Counted from the first letter of the stretch, positions 8,329-17,692 are shown. The stretch is 33,544 bases of DNA from Lishizhenia tianjinensis (GCA_945902115.1 CAMDLY010000025.1:1-33544); one strand, 5' to 3'. Numbers and translations: made by a program. The notes: generated by a model not told the origin, from the sequence alone.

Positions 8329-10380
8329 ATGAGATATTTATTATTTTTCTTGGTTATTTTTAGTTCTCAAATTTCGCGCGCACAGGACTGGGTAAATGTA
8401 TCTTTTCAGGGGTATATTCGCAATTACTTAACCAATGAAAATTTATTTGGTGCCACTATTTATGTAGTACAAAATGGTAAAACCATTGCGAAGGCTGTAT
8501 CCGAATCGAATGGTAGTTACATTGTAACTGGAAAAATCAAAACGTCAATCCCATTCGAGCTCATGGCTTCAAGACCAAAATATGTTTCCAAAAAGGTCTT
8601 GGTAGATATGGGGACACTTCAAATAAAAAATGTCAAAAACACTACGCTACAGGTAGTGGAGGAATTAATTTTTGTTTTATATGAAGTACGTCCAAATGTG
8701 GATTTGTCATTTGCCAAATCAGATTACGCGGAAAAATTTACTTGGAACCAAGAGAAGTTCATTGCTTTCCCAGAGGGAAAAGAGGCGAATCTTAATAAGC
8801 AAGTTGAAATGGCTTATGACAAAGCAAAAAATAGCACTGCTAAGTTGAGTTCTGCAGACAGTACTTTGCAAGCTCAGAATGATGTGAGCATTGAGGCTCA
8901 AATTAAAACGACATTAACGCAAGCAGACCAGCTTTCTAAAGCAGGCAAATACGCTGATGCCTTAACTGAGTTCAATAAAGCTCAATCCCTAGTGGCGAAA
9001 GCTTATGACCAGAATAAATTTTCAACTTACATTACTTCCATAAATTCTGGGATGCAAACCGTGAATTCTAAAAAAGATGCAGAGGATCTTGCCTTCAATA
9101 GCCAATTGAAAATTGCAAAAGATAAAATTTCTTCTGGCCGTGCTGGTTTAGCATTGGCAAGTAATGCCTTAAATTCATTCCCAATGAAAAGCCGTGCAAA
9201 TGATCCGGATGTTATTTTACTAAAAGATCAAATTTCCAAGTTACAGCAATATTATAAAGATATGGATGCTGCTTATAAAATGGTAAAGTCCTCAAAAAAT
9301 AATGCAGGTGCTATGGCTGCGTTGCAAACTGTTTTTTCAACCTCCACGGCAAATAGTAAATTCACACTTGCATCAGAAATCTCGCAAATAAAAAAATCAA
9401 TTGATTCCTTAGATAACATTATTAATCCTAAAAATAATCAAGTTGCATTAAATAATACGCAAATACAAAACAAAACCGTTTTGAGCGCTCCAGGTCAAAA
9501 ATCACCGAGTAACGCAAAGGATGCTTTTGATAAGTTAGATAAAACAAAAAACTCCAAAACCGCTTCCAGACAAGAACAAATGGAAAACGGTGTGAACGAT
9601 GTGAGTTATGAAAATTCAATGAATAAAAAATTAAATGAAGCTCGTTCGGAAGATGATGCGAAAGAGGTTAAAAAATGGCAAGATGAAAAAGATGAGCTAA
9701 CCTTAGTTGAGGACACCCTAGCAGAGCTTCGTCAATATCAAATGGAAGATGCTAGAAATCAAAACGAGTATGCGAAATACCAGTTAGATTCTTCCAGTTT
9801 AAAGCAAACATATTCTCAAGCGACAGTATTACAGCAATTACAAATAGATAAGGAAGTTTATGATAAAAAGGAAAGTGAGCGCAATGCAGAAATCCAGTCG
9901 CGTCAAAAAGAATTGGTAGATGAGCACATTGATGAATCTCAGGTACAAAGATTGGAGGATATTGAGAAGCAACGACTGAGACAGGCTGATATGGAAAAAG
10001 CAAAAAATGATGTAGAAGCCTCAGTTTATTTGACGAATACAGATAGCAGAATGAGAGAGGAGCAGCGTATGTACGATCAACAAAAAATAGCGTCTGATAA
10101 ACAAGTATTGAAAAATAAGCCTAATTTTCTAGCAGACGCAAATGGAAATATCTATTCAAATGATACCACATATGAGGAGGTTTACGAACTCAAAAATGAC
10201 GAAGGATTTGTAGAAACTGTGATTATTCGGAGAATTGTCATCGACAAAGATGGTTTTGGTGTTGTCTACGAACAAACTAAAAATGAGCAAGGTAAATCCT
10301 CATATACACGAAATGGGTTTTCAATAACCGAATTCGAATGGCAAAACGAATCCAATGGGAGGTCACCCTTTAAAAAGTAG
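8329..10380 (+). CDS. Exported coiled-coil protein with N-terminal carboxypeptidase-regulatory-like domain
   Basis: A 683-residue periplasmic or envelope protein. I chose the ATG at 8329 because it opens a classic signal peptide (MRYLLFFLVIFSSQISRAQ); the frame extends back to 8257 but that extension has no signal. Residues of about 20-105 resemble the CarboxypepD_reg-like beta domain common in Bacteroidetes (YLTNENLFGATIYVV, then SESNGSYIV). Next comes a helical, TPR-like stretch (AGKYADALTEFNKAQSL), a Lys/Asp/Asn-rich linker, and a long charged coiled coil at about 430-590. A compact beta-rich module closes the protein (about 598-683, ANGNIYSNDTTYEEVYEL, then VIIRRIVIDKDG). I do not know a named family for the whole protein. 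The architecture suggests a structural or scaffolding envelope role. It stands alone, divergent from the oxidoreductase operon. Confidence 0.75.
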   Translation: MRYLLFFLVIFSSQISRAQDWVNVSFQGYIRNYLTNENLFGATIYVVQNGKTIAKAVSESNGSYIVTGKIKTSIPFELMASRPKYVSKKVLVDMGTLQIKNVKNTTLQVVEELIFVLYEVRPNVDLSFAKSDYAEKFTWNQEKFIAFPEGKEANLNKQVEMAYDKAKNSTAKLSSADSTLQAQNDVSIEAQIKTTLTQADQLSKAGKYADALTEFNKAQSLVAKAYDQNKFSTYITSINSGMQTVNSKKDAEDLAFNSQLKIAKDKISSGRAGLALASNALNSFPMKSRANDPDVILLKDQISKLQQYYKDMDAAYKMVKSSKNNAGAMAALQTVFSTSTANSKFTLASEISQIKKSIDSLDNIINPKNNQVALNNTQIQNKTVLSAPGQKSPSNAKDAFDKLDKTKNSKTASRQEQMENGVNDVSYENSMNKKLNEARSEDDAKEVKKWQDEKDELTLVEDTLAELRQYQMEDARNQNEYAKYQLDSSSLKQTYSQATVLQQLQIDKEVYDKKESERNAEIQSRQKELVDEHIDESQVQRLEDIEKQRLRQADMEKAKNDVEASVYLTNTDSRMREEQRMYDQQKIASDKQVLKNKPNFLADANGNIYSNDTTYEEVYELKNDEGFVETVIIRRIVIDKDGFGVVYEQTKNEQGKSSYTRNGFSITEFEWQNESNGRSPFKK

Positions 10381-10467
10381 CTGTCAAACGGCTGTTGTGC
10401 GTAACTTATTTCTCCGTGTTGCATTGAATTAAAAGAAGGTATTATTTTCGTTTGAAATTAATCGGAG

Positions 10468-11829
10468 ATGATCGTACATTTTATAGCAATTGGTGGTAGT
10501 GCCATGCACAATTTAGCGATAGCTTTAAGCAGAAAAGGCGCCCAAGTAACTGGTTCGGATGACGAAATTTTTGAGCCTTCGAGATCTAGGTTAGCAAAGC
10601 AAGGAATATTACCTGAAAATCTAGGTTGGGATTCCACCAGAATTTCCAGCGATATTGACGCTGTCATACTAGGGATGCATGCACGTGCCGATAACCCTGA
10701 ATTACTCAGAGCAAATGAACTTGGAATTAAAATATTTTCATACCCTGAGTATTTATATGAACAAAGCAAGAATAAAATCAGGATTGTTATTGGTGGAAGC
10801 CATGGAAAAACAACTATAACTTCGATGTTGCTGCATGCTGTAAACAAGTTAAGCATAAATGTTGATTACATGGTCGGAGCTCAATTAGAAGGATACGACT
10901 GTATGGTTAAATTGAGTGATGAGTCCAAATACATGGTATTAGAAGGAGATGAATACTTGAGTTCGCCAATTGATCGCAGACCAAAATTCCATTTATATAA
11001 GCCCCATGTTGCGATCATCAGCGGAATCGCTTGGGATCATATCAATGTATTTCCAACTTTTGAAAATTATGTCGAGCAATTTGAAACGTTTTGTACACTG
11101 ATTGAACCCAACGGTACCTTGATCTATAATTTAGAGGATTCAGAAGTTGCTAAATTGGGGGTAAAATTCAGAAGGCAATTAACGACCATCGCTTACAATA
11201 CGCCCGTATTTGCGCCAAAAGAAAATGGTACGCAATTAGAATGGGAGGGAAGTTCTTATTCATTGGAAATTTTTGGCCCGCATAATTTGCAGAATTTGAT
11301 AGGTGCGATGAAACTTGCAGAGTCTATGGGTATTCAGAACCACGATTTTTTACTGGCTATGGAGGATTTCACAGGTGCAGGTAAGCGCTTGCAAAAAGTG
11401 GCAGAAGGCACATCTTTTACAATGTTCAAGGATTTTGCTCATTCGCCATCAAAACTCAAGGCTACCACAACAGCTGTGAAACATCAATATCCAAAGAGAA
11501 CCTTAATTGCTTGCATGGAATTACACACGTTTTCTTCGCTAAAAAAAGAATTCTTATCACATTATGAGGGTGCAATGTCGAGAGCTGATCATGCATTAGT
11601 TTATTTCAATCCTAAAGTCGTAGAACATAAAAAACTTGAACCGATTACCAAGGAACAAGTATTGGATGGCTTTGGTGGAAAAGTAACAGTTGTCACCTCA
11701 ACCGACGAGGTATTTAAGTTCATAAAACAATTTTCAATGGATGAATCTGTTTTACTGATGATGTCATCAGGAAATTTCGATGGTATAGATTATGATAAAT
11801 TAGGTGAAGAATTATGCGTTACACATTAA
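10468..11829 (+). CDS. mpl: Mpl: UDP-MurNAc tripeptide ligase, peptidoglycan recycling
   Basis: A 453-residue cytoplasmic Mur-family ligase. Mpl joins recovered L-Ala-gamma-D-Glu-meso-DAP to UDP-MurNAc, returning muropeptide to wall synthesis. The N-terminal Rossmann motif is IGGSAMHNLA (residues 8-17). The ATP-binding P-loop GGSHGKTT is at 109-116, followed by LEGDEYLSSP, GIAWDHINVFPT (the Mur-ligase metal/substrate His region) and FKDFAHSPSK near the C-terminal domain. HARADNPEL near residue 71 and the direct P-loop GGSHGKT favour Mpl over MurC. The neighbour is telling: the next gene, a class D beta-lactamase homologue, starts inside the last 16 bases of mpl. Confidence 0.93.
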   Translation: MIVHFIAIGGSAMHNLAIALSRKGAQVTGSDDEIFEPSRSRLAKQGILPENLGWDSTRISSDIDAVILGMHARADNPELLRANELGIKIFSYPEYLYEQSKNKIRIVIGGSHGKTTITSMLLHAVNKLSINVDYMVGAQLEGYDCMVKLSDESKYMVLEGDEYLSSPIDRRPKFHLYKPHVAIISGIAWDHINVFPTFENYVEQFETFCTLIEPNGTLIYNLEDSEVAKLGVKFRRQLTTIAYNTPVFAPKENGTQLEWEGSSYSLEIFGPHNLQNLIGAMKLAESMGIQNHDFLLAMEDFTGAGKRLQKVAEGTSFTMFKDFAHSPSKLKATTTAVKHQYPKRTLIACMELHTFSSLKKEFLSHYEGAMSRADHALVYFNPKVVEHKKLEPITKEQVLDGFGGKVTVVTSTDEVFKFIKQFSMDESVLLMMSSGNFDGIDYDKLGEELCVTH

Positions 11830-12623
11830 TCTTATGGTTGTTTTACTTGAACTCATGTCAATCAACAAAGCCAAACTTTATCAGTCAGCCTAAAGTTATT
11901 TTACCAATGAGTAGTTGGGAATCTGATCAGCTGGGCGTATCAGTAGCTATTTTCGATTGCCAGTTAGAAAAATGGTATGTTTATAATTCATTATTGCTTA
12001 ATGAGTCATATTCTCCAGCTTCTACATTTAAAATTCCAAATTCCCTAATTGCCTTACAAACAGCAATATTACATTCTCCTGAGGAAAAATGGGTATGGGA
12101 TGGAATAGTTAGACAGAATGAAAATTGGAATAAAGATCAGTCATTAAAGGATGCCTTTAGGAATTCCACGTTATGGTTTTATCAGAGATTAGCGAAAAAA
12201 ATAGGGAAGGAGCGTATGTCTGAATATTTGAGAAAATTTACTTATGGGAATCAACAAGTAGGAGACAGTATTGATCAATTTTGGTTGAATGGCATATTGA
12301 AAATAAGCCCCATTGAACAGCTTGAATTTTTGTACAAACTACATAAAAAAACGCTTGGTTTAAAGTCAAAGGTGTACAATGACATGAAAGATATTATGTT
12401 CACAAAATCCATTTCGGATGTAAAAATTTATGCAAAAACAGGTTGGGGATATGATCAAAAACAAGATATCGGATGGTATGTGGGGTATGCAGAAAAGGGT
12501 AAGAAAACATTTCTTTTTACGACTATATTATTAACGCAAGATTACCAAAAAGTTGAGAATTTTGCACTTAAAAGGATTGAGATTACCGAAAATGCTCTTA
12601 GGTTAGCTGGAGTTATTCCTTAA
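11814..12623 (+). CDS. Class D (OXA-type) beta-lactamase-like lipoprotein
   Basis: A 269-residue serine-hydrolase of the class D beta-lactamase/penicillin-binding fold. All class D motifs are present: S70-T-F-K73 (nucleophile and the lysine that is carboxylated in OXA enzymes), S118-T-L120, Y144-G-N146, W157 in FWLNG, K208-T-G210, and GWYVGY near 220. Spacing matches OXA-10 with a constant offset of three residues. The one visible change is Leu120 where many OXA enzymes have Val. The N-terminus has a short hydrophobic stretch ending LNSC (Cys15), a plausible lipobox, so the protein is probably lipid-anchored in the envelope. It overlaps mpl by 16 bases in another frame, which suggests translational coupling. 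There is no sign of a mobile element, so it looks intrinsic. True beta-lactam hydrolysis rather than a PBP-like role is likely but unproven. Confidence 0.88.
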   Translation: MRYTLILWLFYLNSCQSTKPNFISQPKVILPMSSWESDQLGVSVAIFDCQLEKWYVYNSLLLNESYSPASTFKIPNSLIALQTAILHSPEEKWVWDGIVRQNENWNKDQSLKDAFRNSTLWFYQRLAKKIGKERMSEYLRKFTYGNQQVGDSIDQFWLNGILKISPIEQLEFLYKLHKKTLGLKSKVYNDMKDIMFTKSISDVKIYAKTGWGYDQKQDIGWYVGYAEKGKKTFLFTTILLTQDYQKVENFALKRIEITENALRLAGVIP

Positions 12624-13159
12624 TTCCTAAAAACGATACGCCGGTAAATCAAGGAGATGATTAGCGAATTGATTGCACTAAAAATGGTTAGTCCCAATAA
12701 AGTAATGACCATAGTGAATTTGGCGCTATACATCATTTCTGTATTCGACATCATGAGCGTTTTGATTTCACTAGTTGATTTATTAGAAAGATCACTGTTT
12801 GAACTTTTAATCTCATTGATTTTATCGGGGTTATTCAGCTCCTGTTCTATATAGTCTAATTTACTTTGGGTGTAGTCAGGAAATATTGACTGGTAATAAA
12901 AATAAAGGAATACTCCAACTACAATTGTATACGGTATTCCTGCGGTCATTCCATTTTTTACATCATTCAAAAAGTTGCTATCATCTTCGTGTCTCTTAAT
13001 CTGATAAAGAGAAAAAGCAATTGATCCCGTTACTAGAAACATGTTTATAAAGACAAACGGTTTTATATCGTACAAAGAAAATCCAAGTGAAAGTGCAATT
13101 AACTTTAAGGCTATAAAAACCAATGCGGAACTTAAACCAATTTTAACCGGAAGTTTCAT
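12620..13159 (-). CDS. DUF4199-like membrane protein
   Basis: A 179-residue integral membrane protein with four hydrophobic segments at about 7-26, 34-52, 74-92 and 148-172. A charged loop lies between the third and fourth (about 95-140, SQSKLDYIEQELNNPDKINE). The layout (FLNDVKNGMTAGIPYTIVVG before the third segment, a long polar loop, then a C-terminal helix) fits DUF4199, a Bacteroidetes family of unknown function. The start codon shares its A with the rho stop codon (TAATG), so it is probably translated by re-initiation after rho. Its stop overlaps the convergent beta-lactamase stop by four bases. Assignment to the family is from memory of its pattern. Confidence 0.72.
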   Translation of the reverse strand: MKLPVKIGLSSALVFIALKLIALSLGFSLYDIKPFVFINMFLVTGSIAFSLYQIKRHEDDSNFLNDVKNGMTAGIPYTIVVGVFLYFYYQSIFPDYTQSKLDYIEQELNNPDKINEIKSSNSDLSNKSTSEIKTLMMSNTEMMYSAKFTMVITLLGLTIFSAINSLIISLIYRRIVFRN

Positions 13160-14760
13160 TAGCTATTCATTGACACCAAAAACTCCTCATTAGAGAGGGT
13201 ATTCTCCATATGATTTTTCATGAATTCCATGGCTTCGACAGGATTCATATCTGCAATGAATTTACGAAGCAGCCAAATCCTTTGCAGCACATCTTTTCCA
13301 ACTAATAAATCTTCTCTTCTTGTTCCTGAGGCGGTAATATCAATAGCTGGATAAATTCTACGATTTGAAATTTTTCTATCCAATTGAAGCTCCATGTTAC
13401 CAGTACCTTTGAATTCCTCGAAAATTACTTCATCCATTTTCGACCCTGTCTCGGTTAATGCTGTAGCCAAGATTGACAATGAACCTCCATTTTCGATTTT
13501 TCTTGCGGAACCAAAGAAACGTTTAGGTTTGTGTAATGCATTAGCATCGACTCCACCTGATAATACTTTTCCTGATGCTGGTGACACTGTATTGTAGGCT
13601 CTCGCCAAACGTGTGATAGAATCTAATAAAATGCATACATCGTGTCCGCATTCTACCATTCTTTTCGCTTTTTCCAACACCATATTAGCCACTTTGACAT
13701 GGCGTTCTGCCGGTTCATCAAAGGTTGACGCAATAACCTCAGCTTTCACACTCCTCGCCATATCTGTAACTTCTTCGGGTCTTTCGTCGATTAGCAATAC
13801 AATAAGGTATGTTTCTGGATGATTCGCCGCAATGGCATTGGCGACATCTTTTAGTAGCATGGTCTTTCCCGTCTTCGGTTGCGCCACTATCATTCCCCTC
13901 TGTCCTTTACCTATTGGCGCAAATAAGTCCATAACCCTTGTGGATAATGTTTCTTGTTTATGCCCAGTCAATTTAAATTTCTCGTCTGGAAATAATGGTG
14001 TGAGGTATTGAAACGGCACACGATCACGAATGTAAGAAGGGTCTCTACCGTTTATAGATTCAACTTTCACGAGTGGAAAATACTTTTCTCCTTCTTTGGG
14101 AGGACGAATGGTTCCTTTTACGGTATCTCCTGTCTTCAAACCAAACAATTTAATTTGATTTTGAGAGACGTATATATCATCAGGTGACGGCAGATAATTA
14201 TAATCGGAGGATCTAAGAAAGCCGTAACCGTCTTGGATTACTTCTAGGACTCCCTCTGCGGAGACAATCCCGACTAAATCGTAATTTTCTTCGATCTTCT
14301 GAACAATTTGTGACTCCTCTGTACGCTGTGGTTTGTGAAACTCTTTTTTGAACGGTTTACGATCATTTTCAGTGATAACTTTATTTTCTGAATCAGCAAT
14401 TTCACCTGTTTCAATTTCTAAATTTTCAGTAGTAGTAATTGTGTTGGAAGTTTCCAATTCCTCTGGCTCTTCTGATCGTGTTTCCGCCGCTTCGAAAAGA
14501 TCAAATGATTTTTCCTGAAGAGGCTCTTCATTTTCTTTAATAGATTTTCTTGGTCTTTTACCTTTTGTGGTTTCTGTTAAGGAATTTTCAACATGTTCGG
14601 AAACTATTGTATCCGAATTTGATTCTTCTGAGTTAACATTACCCAATATGAGTGAGATGAGCTCTTCTTTTTTATAATTTTCGTAATTTTCAAGTCCAAT
14701 CGTGTTGGCAATAACTCTAATGTCTGCAAGTTTTTTTTCCTCTAAGGCTTTTCGATCCAT
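13159..14760 (-). CDS. rho: Transcription termination factor Rho
   Basis: A 533-residue hexameric RNA helicase that ends transcription. The Rho N-terminal helical domain occupies residues 1-40. An acidic, low-complexity insertion of about 115 residues (about 42-155, rich in Glu, Ser and Thr) follows, explaining the length against about 420 in E. coli. The cold-shock-like RNA-binding domain starts at 161 ([14 protein letters not shown], then DGYGFLR). The ATPase core carries Walker A AQPKTGKT (293-300), Walker B VCILLD (375-380), [10 protein letters not shown], and the family signature [20 protein letters not shown] (401-420). Insertions at this position are usual in Bacteroidetes Rho. The leader of about 85 bases contains a TACGTTTG promoter element. 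The downstream DUF4199 gene is coupled through TAATG. Confidence 0.97.
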   Translation of the reverse strand: MDRKALEEKKLADIRVIANTIGLENYENYKKEELISLILGNVNSEESNSDTIVSEHVENSLTETTKGKRPRKSIKENEEPLQEKSFDLFEAAETRSEEPEELETSNTITTTENLEIETGEIADSENKVITENDRKPFKKEFHKPQRTEESQIVQKIEENYDLVGIVSAEGVLEVIQDGYGFLRSSDYNYLPSPDDIYVSQNQIKLFGLKTGDTVKGTIRPPKEGEKYFPLVKVESINGRDPSYIRDRVPFQYLTPLFPDEKFKLTGHKQETLSTRVMDLFAPIGKGQRGMIVAQPKTGKTMLLKDVANAIAANHPETYLIVLLIDERPEEVTDMARSVKAEVIASTFDEPAERHVKVANMVLEKAKRMVECGHDVCILLDSITRLARAYNTVSPASGKVLSGGVDANALHKPKRFFGSARKIENGGSLSILATALTETGSKMDEVIFEEFKGTGNMELQLDRKISNRRIYPAIDITASGTRREDLLVGKDVLQRIWLLRKFIADMNPVEAMEFMKNHMENTLSNEEFLVSMNS

Positions 14761-14844
14761 TTAATTTTTTGTAAGAAGATGTGGGAGAATTTAATACGCT
14801 GTTTGGCGTTTACATGGCAATAATAGGTAAAAGATTTTAATTGA

Positions 14845-14852
14845 CAAACGTA
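14845..14852 (-). promoter_or_regulatory. Putative -7 element (TACGTTTG) for rho
   Basis: An exact TAnnTTTG match on the minus strand between the upstream gene and rho. It predicts a leader of about 80 bases, long enough for regulation of rho by its own product, which is known for rho in other bacteria. No -33 TTTG at the expected spacing was found. Confidence 0.4.
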
Positions 14853-14864
14853 AAAGGTAAAAAT

Positions 14865-16130
14865 CTATGTTTTTCTTTTTTTCTTTTTAGCAGCAGGAAA
14901 AAGTATGTTATTTAAAATCAATCGATAACCTGGTGAATTTGGGTGTAAGTTTAAATCTGTTACCGGGTCTCCAACAAAATGTTGGTAATCCTCAGGATCG
15001 TGTCCTCCATAAAAGGTCCAGGTTCCTTGGCCTAACTCCCCGTGTATGTATTTAGCTGTCCCGGCAGACTTATTTTCTCCCAATACCAATACATTGGGTT
15101 TTATGAATTCTTTTCTGAAATCAGTGGTTTGCCCCATGAAACCTTGAATTACATCTGTATGACATTGCGTTAGCATGGTAGGTACAACATCCCATTTAGC
15201 TGAAAAGTCGAAAAGGGTAAATTGGTCAATAGCTTCCGAAATCACTCGGCTAGTGCGTAGGTCGGTGGCATCAATATCAGAATACTCATAAATCATTGGA
15301 TCTTTGATTAGCTGAAAATCTTTGAATGCAAATGTTTGATTGAAGTCTAATTTTTGCTGTGCTTTAGGGTCTGAGGGATCACCATCAAATACAGACTCAC
15401 AAATATCAACACCCTCTGCAGCGAGTGCAATATCATAGCTGTCCGTACCACTGCACATAGTAAAAAGAAAACCTCCACCAAGCACAAAGTTTTTAAGCCC
15501 TTGTGCAACAGCTAATTTCATTTGTGAAACCTTACTATACCCCAGCATTTTAGCATCTCTTTCTGCGATTTCTACTTGCTCTTGATACCATGCTTGGTGG
15601 CGTGCAGAGGAATAAAATTTACCATATTGACCGGTAAAATCCTCGTGGTGTAAGTGTAACCAGTCATATTTTGGTAGTATACCCATTACGATTGCGGAAT
15701 CGTATATTTTATCGTATTTAATTTCTGCATACTCCAATACAAGAGTTACAGCATCATCCCAAGGTTGTTTATTTGGAGGAGTGTATACAGCTATTTTTGG
15801 TGCTTTTTCCAGTTGGACAATCTCCATATTAACCTCAGGGTCTGCTAATTGATTACGTATTGCATTGGCTTGCCCATCAGTTAATACCTCATAACTTACA
15901 TTTCTGATTATTAGCTCTTCTTCAATCGCTCGTATATTTGGCATTAAGAATGATCCTCCGCGGTAATTTAAGAGCCATTCGATCACTAACTGATTTTCAA
16001 GTGTCCAATAGGCTATTCCATAGGCTTTCAGGTGATTCTTTTGCTGCTGGTCCATCGGGACTAAAATCTGAGTGCTGCGCGCAGTAAACATGCAGAAAAC
16101 ACAAACGAACGAGAAAAGAATATACTTCAT
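14865..16130 (-). CDS. Secreted conserved Bacteroidetes protein (often labelled asparagine synthetase B)
   Basis: A 421-residue exported protein. I start it at the ATG at 16130, which opens a signal peptide (MKYILFSFVCVFCMFTARS) four bases after the dnaB stop; the frame runs 66 bases further into dnaB but without a signal. The sequence is of a strongly conserved Bacteroidetes family with ILVPMDQQQKNHLKAYG, WLHLHHEDFTGQYGKFY, GGGFLFTMCSGTDSYD, AEGVDICESVFDGDPSDP and GTWTFYGGHDPEDYQH. I recall this family being labelled asparagine synthetase B in databases, but I see neither the N-terminal catalytic Cys nor the PP-loop of that enzyme. The conserved His, Asp and Glu in HLHHEDF and GGHDPED could bind metal or form an active site. 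It is probably co-transcribed with dnaB. Function is unknown. Confidence 0.85.
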   Translation of the reverse strand: MKYILFSFVCVFCMFTARSTQILVPMDQQQKNHLKAYGIAYWTLENQLVIEWLLNYRGGSFLMPNIRAIEEELIIRNVSYEVLTDGQANAIRNQLADPEVNMEIVQLEKAPKIAVYTPPNKQPWDDAVTLVLEYAEIKYDKIYDSAIVMGILPKYDWLHLHHEDFTGQYGKFYSSARHQAWYQEQVEIAERDAKMLGYSKVSQMKLAVAQGLKNFVLGGGFLFTMCSGTDSYDIALAAEGVDICESVFDGDPSDPKAQQKLDFNQTFAFKDFQLIKDPMIYEYSDIDATDLRTSRVISEAIDQFTLFDFSAKWDVVPTMLTQCHTDVIQGFMGQTTDFRKEFIKPNVLVLGENKSAGTAKYIHGELGQGTWTFYGGHDPEDYQHFVGDPVTDLNLHPNSPGYRLILNNILFPAAKKKKRKT

Positions 16131-16134
16131 GGGA

Positions 16135-17688
16135 TTAGAAAGGAGTTTCAGTGATCGTTGACTTATCAAAATCCTCGCCAGAATCATTATCCACATCCAT
16201 TTTACTTTTCACAGTATAGGTCATAGATTCATTATCAAAACCTGAATTTATTTTTAAGGGTGCAGCTAAATCTAAATCAGGCATTTCATTTAAGTTTTCA
16301 AATCGAGCATACTCTGGAACAAAACGAAGTTTTACTCTATCTAATGCCCCATTTCGGTGTTTCGCTATGATGATTTCCCCAATTCCTTGATTTGCATTAC
16401 CGTCGTCATCTTTGATCAGACCGTAGTATTCTGGACGGTAGATGAAGGAGACAATATCCGCATCTTGTTCAATTGCACCGGACTCTCTTAAATCCGAAAG
16501 CTGTGGTCGTTTATCCCCGCCGCGTTGTTCTACAGAACGACTTAATTGAGCAAGAGCAATAATTGGAATATTAAGTTCTTTCGCTATTTCTTTGATTGAT
16601 CTCGAGATTGTAGAAATTTCTTGTTCTCTATTTCCCCCTCCTTTCCCGTCTTTTGCCGACATTAATTGTAAATAGTCGATTATAATCAGTTCTATATTAT
16701 GCTGTGCTTTTAATCTTCTGCATTTTGCCCTAAAGTCAAAGATAGTTATTGCCGGGGTATCATCAATAAATATGGGAGCCGTAGCTAACTTATTAATTCT
16801 TGTATGTAATTGCTGGAATTCATAATCTTTTAAATCCCCTTTACGAAGTTTTTCTGCACTTATTCTTGACTCACTAGCGATCAGTCGTTTCACCAACTGA
16901 ACGGATGACATTTCCAAGGTGAATATAGCTACTCCCATGCCGTAATCTACGGCGGTATTACGCGCCAAAGAGAGTACAAAAGCTGTTTTCCCCATACCTG
17001 GTCTGGCTGCTATGACGACCATGTCAGAGCGTTGCCAACCTGAGGTGATTTTATCCAATTCAAAGAACCCGCTGGGCACTCCAGAAATTCCATCACTATT
17101 TTGAGAAGCTTTTTCTATTTCTTGGATTGCTTCCCTTACTACAGTTTGCATCGAAGCCACCTGCTTACTCATATTATTTTCAGCAATTTGAAAAAGACCT
17201 GATTCGGCACTATTCAATAAATCAAAAACATCATGTGTCTCATCATATGCATCGCGAATTATTTCGCTACTCACACGGATTAATTCACGTTTAATGAATT
17301 TTTCAGCAATTATTCTTGCATGGAATTGAATGTGCGCTGAGGAAGCCACACGATTTGTTAGGGACGATATGTAAGAGGCTCCACCGGCAGCCTCTAATTC
17401 ACCATTCTTTTGTAGGCGAGAGGTAACCGTTACCAAGTCAATTGGACTAGTGGCCGCAAATAATTCTCGAATAGCTTTGTAAATATATTGATGCTTAGGA
17501 TCGTAAAAACTATTGTGATGAAGCACATCGATCGTATCGTTTACTGCATTTTTCTCCAACATCATAGCTCCAAGTACAACTTGCTCAACATCAATAGCCT
17601 GAGGAGGTATTTTTCCGAGGTCACCTGTTAAAACAGAAGGTGATTTAATTCTTGATATTGGTTTTCTATTGTTGTCTTGATTCTCCAT
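16135..17688 (-). CDS. dnaB: Replicative DNA helicase DnaB
   Basis: A 517-residue hexameric helicase of the replication fork. The N-terminal helical domain begins at about residue 28 (PPQAIDVEQVVLGAMM). A linker leads to the RecA-like ATPase with Walker A ARPGMGKT (228-235). Further motifs are IFTLEMSSVQLVKRL, Walker B IELIIIDYLQLM, SRSIKEIAKELNIPIIALAQ, LSRSVEQRGGDKRPQLSDLR and a C-terminal GEIIIAKHRNG. Length is somewhat above E. coli DnaB (471) owing to N- and C-terminal tails. A TATATTTG promoter element ends only four bases before the ATG, implying a leaderless or nearly leaderless message. The secreted conserved protein gene follows after four bases. Confidence 0.97.
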   Translation of the reverse strand: MENQDNNRKPISRIKSPSVLTGDLGKIPPQAIDVEQVVLGAMMLEKNAVNDTIDVLHHNSFYDPKHQYIYKAIRELFAATSPIDLVTVTSRLQKNGELEAAGGASYISSLTNRVASSAHIQFHARIIAEKFIKRELIRVSSEIIRDAYDETHDVFDLLNSAESGLFQIAENNMSKQVASMQTVVREAIQEIEKASQNSDGISGVPSGFFELDKITSGWQRSDMVVIAARPGMGKTAFVLSLARNTAVDYGMGVAIFTLEMSSVQLVKRLIASESRISAEKLRKGDLKDYEFQQLHTRINKLATAPIFIDDTPAITIFDFRAKCRRLKAQHNIELIIIDYLQLMSAKDGKGGGNREQEISTISRSIKEIAKELNIPIIALAQLSRSVEQRGGDKRPQLSDLRESGAIEQDADIVSFIYRPEYYGLIKDDDGNANQGIGEIIIAKHRNGALDRVKLRFVPEYARFENLNEMPDLDLAAPLKINSGFDNESMTYTVKSKMDVDNDSGEDFDKSTITETPF

Positions 17689-17692
17689 GAAA

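Noticed and set aside
11814..12623. Recently acquired mobile resistance gene
   Set aside because: No insertion sequence, integron site or direct repeats nearby, and it overlaps mpl in frame-compatible fashion, which argues for long residence.
14865..16130. Asparagine synthetase B function
   Set aside because: No N-terminal nucleophile Cys after processing, no PP-loop, and a signal peptide is present.
16131..16196. N-terminal extension of the secreted conserved protein into dnaB
   Set aside because: The downstream Met opens a perfect signal peptide four bases after the dnaB stop.
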